Shown here: positions 1 to 5,156 of the stretch, one piece after another
How the letters are laid out: the number at the start of each line of letters is the position of its first letter
Position numbering within the stretch: position 1 is the stretch's first letter
Assembly (NCBI GenBank): GCA_031254445.1
Contig: JAIRUL010000038.1
Span: 1-6,455 of the forward strand
From: Chitinispirillales bacterium
Lineage (GTDB): Bacteria; Fibrobacterota; Chitinivibrionia; Chitinivibrionales; Chitinispirillaceae
Length of the DNA: 6,455 nucleotides
Direction: 5' to 3'
Translations under genes and position numbers: made by a program
The notes under the pieces: generated by a model
Databases searched by the model: none
What the model was told of the DNA's origin: nothing
What the model saw: the letters and a program-made list of their open reading frames with translations, nothing else

Positions 1-259
1 TTTTCTTTGTTAGGAATTTGAAATTTTGCTCGGTTATAAGCGTAAACTTCCACTTGCTCCCCCTGCAAAACTCTATCGCCGCGTCCTTGTACCGGAAATC
101 GGTGAAGAGGTCGAGCTGCCTCGGCGCGATGAGCAGCGCCGCGTTCGACGAGCGGAAGCCGCTTATGTAGGCGACGTCGCTTGCGTCGGTCACAAGCACG
201 TGCGTGCACTCCCGCTCGGAGAGTATTTTGCGTACGGCCTTAATTCGCAGCGATTTCAT
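1..259 (-). CDS. Xaa-Pro peptidase (M24 family), N-terminal creatinase-like domain, partial
   Basis: The first 86 codons of a gene that runs off the left edge of the window. The visible protein is the N-terminal non-catalytic domain (Creatinase_N) typical of Xaa-Pro aminopeptidases and prolidases, cytoplasmic metallopeptidases that release residues next to proline. Seen: a helix-rich start, then the family core VLVTDASDVAYISGF (21-35), a hydrophobic strand ALLIAP (40-45) and LFTDFRY (51-57), which matches the usual 'l-T-D-x-R-Y' signature. The metal-binding catalytic domain would lie outside the window, so activity cannot be judged. The ATG at 257-259 is preceded by AGAGG with 8 bases between them. 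It starts only 16 bases after the stop of the large TPR gene, so the two are probably co-transcribed. Which subfamily (PepP, PepQ, YpdF-like) cannot be told from this part. Confidence 0.88.
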   Translation of the reverse strand, partial: MKSLRIKAVRKILSERECTHVLVTDASDVAYISGFRSSNAALLIAPRQLDLFTDFRYKDAAIEFCRGSKWKFTLITEQNFKFLTKK

Positions 260-267
260 CCGCGCCA

Positions 268-272
268 CCTCT
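268..272 (-). promoter_or_regulatory. Ribosome binding site of the Xaa-Pro peptidase gene
   Basis: On the minus strand this reads AGAGG, 8 bases before the ATG at 257-259. It fixes the start of the partial peptidase gene and lies inside the 16-base gap after the TPR gene. Confidence 0.7.
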
Positions 273-275
273 TCC

Positions 276-3200
276 TCAGGGCTTCTTTGCGCGCTTGCCC
301 TTTTTGGTCGGAGCGTCCTTCTTAATCCTGACGCCGGCAAGAGGCCGAGCGCCGGCAGCCCCGTCCCCGGCGGCCTTCCCGCCGGCAGCCTTGCCGCCGG
401 CCCCCTTTTTTTTTCGTTCGGAAGAGGCCGCGTTAGCCTTTTCCGGTGGTGTGCCGACCGTTAGCGGCGGCTCGTAGCCGCCCTCGCCCGATTGCAGCAG
501 CAACCCCTTTATCTCGTCTATCTTATCTAACAGGCGCGTGTCCGACGGGTCGCGCGAGGCAAGGCGCTCGTAGATGTGCAGCGCAAGCTGCGGCTGCCCC
601 TGCTGGTAGTAGATGTCGGCCAGCGTGGAGGTTAGCACGTGGTCGGGGAGATCGAACGGCGTGTCGCGCTCGTCGAAGTTGCCGTCGGCGTCGCCTCCGC
701 CAAGGCCGATGTCGAGCGACCCGGCGGCAAGTTCGCCGCCGCTGAATAGCTCGCGGATTTTCTCCTGCGCGTCGCCCATAGGCGCCGTCGCGGCGTCCGC
801 CTCTAAGGTCTTGTCGTGCGCGCTGGCGGCCGGCTCTTCGATAGCCTGCCCGGCTGGCGGCGCCTCGCCGGCGAATGGGGTTTGGGCGGCGGATAGCGCC
901 TCGCCGATTGACCCCCCTTGGTCGTCTACCGCGTCTATCTTGTCAATCATGGATGCGATGCTCTCGCCGCCGTCGCTGCCGTCGAGAAGCTCGCCGCCGC
1001 TTGCGGCGGCGCTTACAGCGTTCATATCCACCACGTTGACGGGGACGGCTTTGACGCTGAACGCGGCCTCTAACGCCTCTTCGTCGAGCCCTGAGACGCT
1101 AGACGCCTCCGCGCTGATTGCGCCGATGTCCGCGTCGATGGCGTTCGCCATTGCGTTGAGCGCGTCGTCCGCGCTCGCGGCCTCGAGCATCGCGTTGAGG
1201 GAGTCTTGGTCAAGGCCTGAAGAAGCGCCGGTGGCCTCCGTGCTGATTGCGCCGATGCCCTCGTCTATAGCGCTCGCCATTGCGTTGAGATCTTCTTCGG
1301 CCTGGGCCTCGGCGAGCATCGCGTTGAGGGAGTCTTGGTCAAGGCCAACGTCCGAAGCGCCGAAAGCCTCCTCGGTAGCAGCGCCTATGTCCGCGCTAAT
1401 GGCGTCCGCCATTGCGCTAAGCGCGTCGTCTTCTGCGTTGGACGCGTCGATAGCCGCGCTGAGCGCGCCTTCATCGAGCCCGGAAACGCTGGAAGCCTCC
1501 GCGCTGATTGCGCCGATATCGGCGTCGATGGCGTTCGCGAGCGCGTTTAACAGCTCGTCGTCGGTTTCAATGATATCGTCGTCGCGGATAACGTCGCTAG
1601 AACCGAGAACTTCCGCCGCCGAACCGCCGCCGTCAAGCGCAGTTCCCTCTGCGGCATCCTCCGCGGGCAGCGAATCTGCGCCCGGAGCGTTGAAGAGTTC
1701 CGATAGGTGATCCTCCAACCCGCCGCTGTCGGCCGCCGTAGCGTCGGCATCTGCGGTTACGGCGCCGCCCGGAACCGCCGCAATTCCCGTATCCGAGGCG
1801 ATGGCGCCGTCGAGCGCGGCAATGTCTGCATCCGCAGCGATTGCGCCGTCGGCTGACGCTATGCCCGCATCCGCGGCGATGGCGCTGTCGAGCGCGGCAA
1901 TGTCTGCATCCGCAGCGATTGCGCCGTCGGCTGACGCTATGCCCGTATCCGCGGCGATTGCGCTTTCGATTGACGCTATGTCTATATCTGTGGTGATGGC
2001 GTTTTCGATTGCCGCGGCGTCGGCATCCGCCATGACGGCGCTGCTCGGGAACGCCGGGGTTTCGTCCGTATCGATGGGGAAAGCCCCGGCGGGCAGCTCT
2101 TGCGCCGCCGGGCCGCCAGCCGCGGCTGCCTCGGCTCCGGCGTCTTGCTGTAGAACCTCGCTCCTCTCTAGCTGTATCGTGTCGCCCGCCCTGAAGTCAA
2201 ACGAGCCGCCGGAGGCCTCTACGAGCAAGTCTTCTTTCTCCGCTTCGCTTTCGCCGCATATCGCGCTTAACCTCTCCTCCACGCCCTCCGCGCCCGGCGG
2301 CGGCGCTGGCGCCGCGGCGATGTCGACGCCGTTCTCGTCTAAGACGATGGGCGTCGGCGGTTCCGCCGCGTATGCGTCGGTATCGTCCAAGGGCGCGGCC
2401 GCGTCGCCGCCGGGCGCCTCTACTAATAGCGCCGACGGGTCGTCGTCTACAGGGAACTTGTCCGTTGCCGGCTGCTGCCCGCTTTCGCCCTCCGCGCCGA
2501 ATATCAGCACCTCCTCGCCGCTGCCGCTTACGCCCGCCTGCGCCTCGCCGAAGAGCTGGCTTAACTGGCTATCCATGCTGCCGGATGGGGCTGCGCCCTC
2601 CGCTTCCTGCGCCGCAGAGGCTTCTATGTCGAGCGCGTCGGTAATGTCGGGGAAGTCGGGCTCCTCCGCGGCCCTTGCGAGCGTTAGCTCTTGCTCCGGC
2701 TCGGGCGCAGAGATCGTCCGCCCGCCGAAAAGCTCGTCGAGCTGGTCGGCGACCCCGCCGCCGGTAGACCCGCCGCCCTCGTAGGCGGGGGTAAGGCTGA
2801 CGGCGTCATTGCCGGCCGGCGGCGGCGCGAGAATGTTCTGCCCGCCGAAGAGCTCGTCCAACTGGTCGGCGGCGCCGCTTGCGGGTTCCGCCGAGGCCGG
2901 GGCAAGGTTGACGGCCTCGCCGCCGGTTGGCGCCGCAGGCAGAATGTTCTGCCCGCCGAATAGTTCGTCTAACTGGTCGGCGACCTCGTGCGGCTCTGCA
3001 GCCTCGGCCGGAGCTTGGGCGGGCGTGGGCGCCGCCGCCGGCTGTTCGCCGAATATCCCGTCAAGCTGCTCCACAACATCGTCGCCGCTGGGCTGCCCGA
3101 GGCCTAAGCCGGAGAGGGGCGGCTCGGCCGCCGGCCCGCCGCCGAACATCCCGTCAAGCTGATTGACGATATCGTCGCCGCTGGGCTGTTCGGGCGAAGC

Positions 3201-4067
3201 GTCCGCGCCCATGCCCGCATCGACGGGCGTTTGCCCGGGCATAGCCGCCGGCTGTTCGCCGAATATCCCGTCAAGCTGCTCCACAACATCGTCGCCGCTG
3301 GGCTGCCCGATGCCTAAACCGGAGAGGGACGGCTCAGCCGCCGCCCCGCCGCCGAACATCCCGTCAAGCTGCTCCACAACGTCGTCGCCGCTGGGCTGCC
3401 CGAGGGCGGCGTCGGAGGGCGCGGGCGCTGTTTGCCCGAACATCCCGTCGATCTGCTCCGCAACGTCGTCGCCGCTGGGCTGCCCGAGGGCGGCGTCGGA
3501 AGGCGCGGGCGCTGTCTGCCCGTATCCGAGCGCGGTGTCGGCGTTTTGCACGTTGGCGGCGGGGTTTATGCCCGAGGCGGCGAGGCGCTGCGCCGTCTCC
3601 ATCTGCTCGGCGCTTATGGGCTTCAGCCCTATAATTTGGACGGCGCTGCCTATAGCGCGCAGTTTGTTCTTTGCCGCCGCGGCGCGCATATCGGGGTTGT
3701 CGGGCTCCATGTCGCACAAAATTGCGTAGAGGCTGCCCGCCGCGTCGGGGCGCCCCTGCGAGAGGAATATCTCGGCCAACAGACGCAGCGCGGCGTGGTT
3801 GCGCGCGTCGTCCGCGCAAACTTTCGTCAGCTCGGCGGCGGCGGCGGCGAGGTCGCCCTGCTGCTTGTAGCAACGGCCAAGCACAATCCGGCCTGCGGCA
3901 TACTTGGGATGCTCGGCAAGCCCCGCGTTGCATAGCTTTATAGCCGCCGCCAAGTCGCCGTTTTCACGGTACAAATCGGCAAGGCGCGAGAACGCCCGCG
4001 ACTTTGGGCTCTCCGCCATCCTCTGTGCCAAAGCATGAATCGCCTGATTCTGCCTCTTGGATCCCAT
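276..4067 (-). CDS. Large TPR-flanked acidic repeat protein, possible scaffold
   Basis: A 1263-residue protein of unknown specific function. Seen: three TPR-like units at the N-terminus (about 22-56, 57-90, 91-124, with the usual LADLYRENGD and LAEIFLSQGR cores). A long Ala/Gly/Asp/Glu/Pro-rich middle follows, almost without predicted fold. A C-terminal TPR-like segment lies at about 1143-1190 (LADIYYQQGQ, then IYERLASRDP), and the tail from about 1217 is rich in Lys. The middle holds eight V-x-Q-L-D-x-h-F-G motifs (203-448), a 13-residue Ala/Asp/Ile repeat (687-764) and four roughly 40-residue repeats (839-1005). There is no signal peptide or membrane segment, so it should be cytoplasmic. 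Proteins with TPRs at both ends of a disordered acidic linker are known in several GC-rich bacterial groups, usually as uncharacterised scaffolds. The start is supported by GGGAGAG, 8 bases upstream. The Xaa-Pro peptidase gene follows after 16 bases. The reading frame itself is secure; the function is inference. Confidence 0.93.
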   Translation of the reverse strand: MGSKRQNQAIHALAQRMAESPKSRAFSRLADLYRENGDLAAAIKLCNAGLAEHPKYAAGRIVLGRCYKQQGDLAAAAAELTKVCADDARNHAALRLLAEIFLSQGRPDAAGSLYAILCDMEPDNPDMRAAAAKNKLRAIGSAVQIIGLKPISAEQMETAQRLAASGINPAANVQNADTALGYGQTAPAPSDAALGQPSGDDVAEQIDGMFGQTAPAPSDAALGQPSGDDVVEQLDGMFGGGAAAEPSLSGLGIGQPSGDDVVEQLDGIFGEQPAAMPGQTPVDAGMGADASPEQPSGDDIVNQLDGMFGGGPAAEPPLSGLGLGQPSGDDVVEQLDGIFGEQPAAAPTPAQAPAEAAEPHEVADQLDELFGGQNILPAAPTGGEAVNLAPASAEPASGAADQLDELFGGQNILAPPPAGNDAVSLTPAYEGGGSTGGGVADQLDELFGGRTISAPEPEQELTLARAAEEPDFPDITDALDIEASAAQEAEGAAPSGSMDSQLSQLFGEAQAGVSGSGEEVLIFGAEGESGQQPATDKFPVDDDPSALLVEAPGGDAAAPLDDTDAYAAEPPTPIVLDENGVDIAAAPAPPPGAEGVEERLSAICGESEAEKEDLLVEASGGSFDFRAGDTIQLERSEVLQQDAGAEAAAAGGPAAQELPAGAFPIDTDETPAFPSSAVMADADAAAIENAITTDIDIASIESAIAADTGIASADGAIAADADIAALDSAIAADAGIASADGAIAADADIAALDGAIASDTGIAAVPGGAVTADADATAADSGGLEDHLSELFNAPGADSLPAEDAAEGTALDGGGSAAEVLGSSDVIRDDDIIETDDELLNALANAIDADIGAISAEASSVSGLDEGALSAAIDASNAEDDALSAMADAISADIGAATEEAFGASDVGLDQDSLNAMLAEAQAEEDLNAMASAIDEGIGAISTEATGASSGLDQDSLNAMLEAASADDALNAMANAIDADIGAISAEASSVSGLDEEALEAAFSVKAVPVNVVDMNAVSAAASGGELLDGSDGGESIASMIDKIDAVDDQGGSIGEALSAAQTPFAGEAPPAGQAIEEPAASAHDKTLEADAATAPMGDAQEKIRELFSGGELAAGSLDIGLGGGDADGNFDERDTPFDLPDHVLTSTLADIYYQQGQPQLALHIYERLASRDPSDTRLLDKIDEIKGLLLQSGEGGYEPPLTVGTPPEKANAASSERKKKGAGGKAAGGKAAGDGAAGARPLAGVRIKKDAPTKKGKRAKKP
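1053..1556 (-). repeat. Four tandem repeats of about 40 codons in the TPR protein
   Basis: Residues 838-1005 hold four consecutive copies of a unit built as L-N-A-h-A-x-A-I-D-x-x-I-G-A-h-S-x-E-A, then G-L-D-x-x-x-L. The units begin near residues 839, 882, 927 and 969. The first and fourth copies share the run DADIGAISAEASSVSGLDE unchanged. The second and third share GLDQDSLNAML. Alternating small and aliphatic residues suggest amphipathic helices. The pattern points to duplication by unequal exchange and, from the near-identity of copies 1 and 4, to recent copying or conversion. Confidence 0.85.
1776..2009 (-). repeat. Six tandem 39-bp (13-codon) repeats
   Basis: Residues 687-764 are six uninterrupted 13-residue units of the form x-[ED]-x-A-I-x-x-D-x-x-I-A-x, for example ADGAIAADADIAA, which occurs twice. 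At DNA level positions 1801-1878 and 1879-1956 are a 78-bp tandem duplication differing at only two bases. Such conservation in DNA as well as protein indicates recent expansion. Confidence 0.9.
2724..3482 (-). repeat. Eight copies of the V-x-Q-L-D-x-h-F-G motif
   Basis: Residues 196-448 contain eight spaced copies of a short motif. Five lie downstream of QPSGDD: AEQIDGMFG (203-211), VEQLDGMFG (231-239), VEQLDGIFG (262-270), VNQLDGMFG (301-309), VEQLDGIFG (332-340). Three are of the form ADQLDELFG (363-371, 400-408, 440-448). Linkers are rich in Pro, Ala and Gly. Weaker relatives occur as DSQLSQLFG (499-507), EDHLSELF (785-792) and QEKIRELF (1101-1108). The arrangement looks like repeated short helical binding motifs on a flexible string. 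Confidence 0.9.
3034..3398. repeat. Direct repeat of about 155 bp, 210 bp apart
   Basis: The stretch 3034-3188 recurs at 3244-3398 without gaps. Over the first 112 bases or so there are only five mismatches. It encodes one 70-residue super-unit of the TPR protein with two QLD motifs. A second, shorter duplication with an 84-bp shift lies next to it (3361-3443 against 3445-3527). Both are in frame and could expand or contract without breaking the gene. Confidence 0.85.
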
Positions 4068-4075
4068 TTAAAAAA

Positions 4076-4082
4076 CTCTCCC
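4076..4082 (-). promoter_or_regulatory. Ribosome binding site of the large TPR gene
   Basis: On the minus strand this reads GGGAGAG, separated by 8 bases from the ATG at 4065-4067. It supports that start over the later in-frame ATG at codon 17. Confidence 0.75.
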
Positions 4083-4216
4083 GCAGCGCATAGCCCAAGA
4101 ATCACAAGGCCGCGACCGCGCCCTCGCATTATTGATGATAAACCCGCTATTTTAACGAATTACGAGGCTCCGGTAACGCCCCCGCACCAAATAATAAATA
4201 TAATTATTGGCCGCGG

Positions 4217-4226
4217 CGCATATGCG
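4217..4226. promoter_or_regulatory. Palindrome in the divergent intergenic region, possible operator
   Basis: CGCATATGCG is a perfect 10-base palindrome, directly beside another palindrome, CCGCGG (4211-4216). It lies between the minus-strand TPR gene and the plus-strand tRNA promoter. To its left is an AT-rich stretch (about 4188-4208) with AATAAT and ATTATT in inverted order. A regulator site is possible, but no known operator is recognised. No convincing sigma-70 promoter for the TPR gene was found in 4068-4310. The best minus-strand candidate is a TATCAT -10-like hexamer without a good -35 box. Confidence 0.25.
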
Positions 4227-4251
4227 TAAACTTTTTTTATTGATAAAGGTA

Positions 4252-4280
4252 TTGACTTTCTCCCCCCAATGAATTATCTT
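4252..4280 (+). promoter_or_regulatory. Sigma-70 type promoter of the tRNA-Arg gene
   Basis: TTGACT at 4252-4257 is a near-consensus -35 box. TATCTT at 4275-4280 follows after a 17-base spacer and serves as the -10 box. Transcription would begin near 4287, giving a leader of about 24 bases before the mature tRNA. Confidence 0.65.
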
Positions 4281-4310
4281 ATATACCGAAAGCCCCCGTA
4301 CAGAAAAAAT

Positions 4311-4385
4311 GCGGCCATAGCTCAATTGGATTAGAGCATCTGACTACGGATCAGAAGGTTAGGGGTTCGAGACCCTTTGGCCGTA
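4311..4385 (+). tRNA. tRNA-Arg (anticodon ACG)
   Basis: A full cloverleaf of 75 bases can be drawn. The acceptor stem is GCGGCCA with TGGCCGT, its first pair being G-U. The D stem is GCTC/GAGC around a 10-base loop containing TTGGATTA. The anticodon stem is TCTGA/TCAGA with loop CTACGGA, placing ACG at positions 34-36. The variable loop is AGGTT. The T stem is AGGGG/CCCTT with loop TTCGAGA. The discriminator base is A at 4385. The next bases are TTA, so the CCA end is not encoded and must be added by tRNA nucleotidyltransferase. A34 would normally be converted to inosine by TadA so that one tRNA reads CGU, CGC and CGA. The gene stands alone between its own promoter and terminator. Confidence 0.96.
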
Positions 4386-4393
4386 TTAAATTC

Positions 4394-4431
4394 AAGCCTC
4401 GCAAATATCCATGGGTTGCGGGGCTTTTTTT
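4394..4431 (+). terminator. Rho-independent terminator after tRNA-Arg
   Basis: An 11-pair stem, AAGCCTCGCAA (4394-4404) with TTGCGGGGCTT (4416-4426) including one G-U pair, encloses an 11-base loop. It runs into seven T residues (4425-4431). It ends tRNA transcription before the AT-rich module that follows. Confidence 0.9.
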
Positions 4432-4442
4432 ATATGCGATTT

Positions 4443-4471
4443 TTGAACGTATATATAGTAAAAATTAATAT
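4443..4471 (+). promoter_or_regulatory. Possible promoter of the PIN toxin module
   Basis: TTGAAC at 4443-4448 and TAATAT at 4466-4471, 17 bases apart, resemble -35 and -10 boxes. TATAGT at 4454-4459 is another -10 candidate. The region is so AT-rich that chance matches are likely. If the first pair is used, transcription would start almost at the ATG at 4480. Confidence 0.35.
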
Positions 4472-4479
4472 ATATTTTT

Positions 4480-4966
4480 ATGAAAATAGAGGCGCAAAAT
4501 AGCGTGGGAACGAAAGCCATAAAGATATATGTAGAAAATTCCGTTATCGGCGGCTACTTCGACGATGAGTTTAAGGATGCAACCCAAAAACTCTTTGATA
4601 GATTCAAAAAAGGGATGTATAAACCGATAATATCGTCCCACGTAATAGCAGAGCTGGAGAACGGGGCGCCTGATTATATAAAAGAAAACTTAAAAACAAT
4701 AAATTATGACGAGTATGCCGTAAATCATGAGATGCTGAAGCTTGCTGAGAAATATATGGAGCACAAAATTGTCTCCAAGAATTATTATGGCGGATGCGCT
4801 GCATATTGCCGTGGCAAGCGTTTTGGCAGTTGATATTTTGGTAAGCTGGAATTTCAAACATATTGTGAATATGGATAAAATAAAAATGTTTAATACCGTT
4901 AATTTAAGAGAAGGATATAATATTTTAGAAATTAGCAGCCCAACGGAGGTACTAAAAAATGGATAA
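4480..4966 (+). pseudogene. PIN-domain toxin, single-base frameshift
   Basis: Two reading frames together encode one PIN-domain protein of the VapC-like ribonuclease superfamily. Frame one (4480-4833) gives IKIYVENSVIGGYFD, a mid-domain HVIAELENG, and breaks after KNYY (codon 103, ending 4788). The other frame resumes at 4790 with ADALHIAVAS and LVSWNFKHI and ends at 4966. Skipping one G (4789 or 4790) restores a continuous protein of about 161 residues, close to the usual 145-155 once the N-terminal extension is removed. Expected acidic metal-site residues are E19, E58 and D105. E19 stands where classical PIN proteins have Asp, which is normal in the 'YVETSV' subfamily. Without the shift the product ends at TGA 4831-4833, losing D105 and the C-terminal third, so it should be inactive. 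The ATG at 4480 has no ribosome binding site; GTG at 4504 behind AGAGG (4488-4492) is an alternative start. A sequencing error is possible. Confidence 0.85.
4945..4950 (+). promoter_or_regulatory. Ribosome binding site of the small partner gene
   Basis: GGAGGT, a near-perfect Shine-Dalgarno sequence, lies 8 bases before the ATG at 4959-4961. It sits inside the last codons of the PIN gene and decides the start of the short downstream gene. Confidence 0.85.
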
Positions 4967-5120
4967 AGAAAAACAATTCGACTGCGTAAAATTTAAAGAC
5001 GAACTACAGAAAAAGCTGCGAAAGGCAAGCGGTGCAAAAAATTTGCGGGAATACGTAGAATATGTAAATAAAACCGCCCAACGGTCGCCATTGCACAAAA
5101 TAAGCGGTAACATAGCATAA
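4959..5120 (+). CDS. Small protein, probable antitoxin partner of the PIN toxin
   Basis: A 53-residue, charged protein (MDKEKQFDCVKFKDELQ at the start, HKISGNIA at the end). Its ATG overlaps the PIN stop codon by 8 bases (ATGGATAA), and it has an excellent ribosome binding site, so translation is probably coupled. The N-terminal pattern F-D-C-V-K-x-K-x-x-[IL]-Q is one I associate with small proteins encoded immediately after PIN genes of this 'YVETSV' subfamily. They are presumed to be antitoxins that bind and block the nuclease. The rest reads as two amphipathic helices (13-24 and 28-41), with no recognisable DNA-binding domain at the N-terminus. It is somewhat shorter than I would expect for such partners. 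The assignment rests on position and the short motif; the reading frame itself is well supported. Confidence 0.75.
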   Translation: MDKEKQFDCVKFKDELQKKLRKASGAKNLREYVEYVNKTAQRSPLHKISGNIA

Positions 5121-5156
5121 GCGGGGCGTAGTGTACGGATGTCAAGAAAAAATACT

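Noticed and set aside
613..1710. Long plus-strand open frame of 365 codons, and a similar one at 1801-2784
   Set aside because: Both lie antisense to the TPR gene and exist because its Ala/Asp/Ser-rich repeats avoid stops on the other strand. Their products are Ser/Ala/Pro low complexity with no domain and no ribosome binding site.
1776..3482. Repeats as a CRISPR or minisatellite element
   Set aside because: The repeats are in frame, encode periodic protein, and lack the palindromic repeat plus unique spacer layout of CRISPR.
3163..3729. Plus-strand frames across the QLD repeats (also 3432-3935)
   Set aside because: Mirror images of the repeat DNA with repetitive CSTTSSPLGCP-like products; no independent coding evidence.
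4035..4229. Plus-strand 64-codon frame in the divergent region
   Set aside because: Overlaps the start of the TPR gene on the other strand, has no ribosome binding site, and its product resembles nothing known.
4368..4385. tRNA 3' end as an integration attachment site
   Set aside because: No second copy of this 3' sequence and no integrase gene were found in the window.
4480..4833. Programmed frameshift in the PIN gene
   Set aside because: No slippery heptamer, no in-frame stop at the junction and no stimulating hairpin; a plain one-base insertion is simpler.
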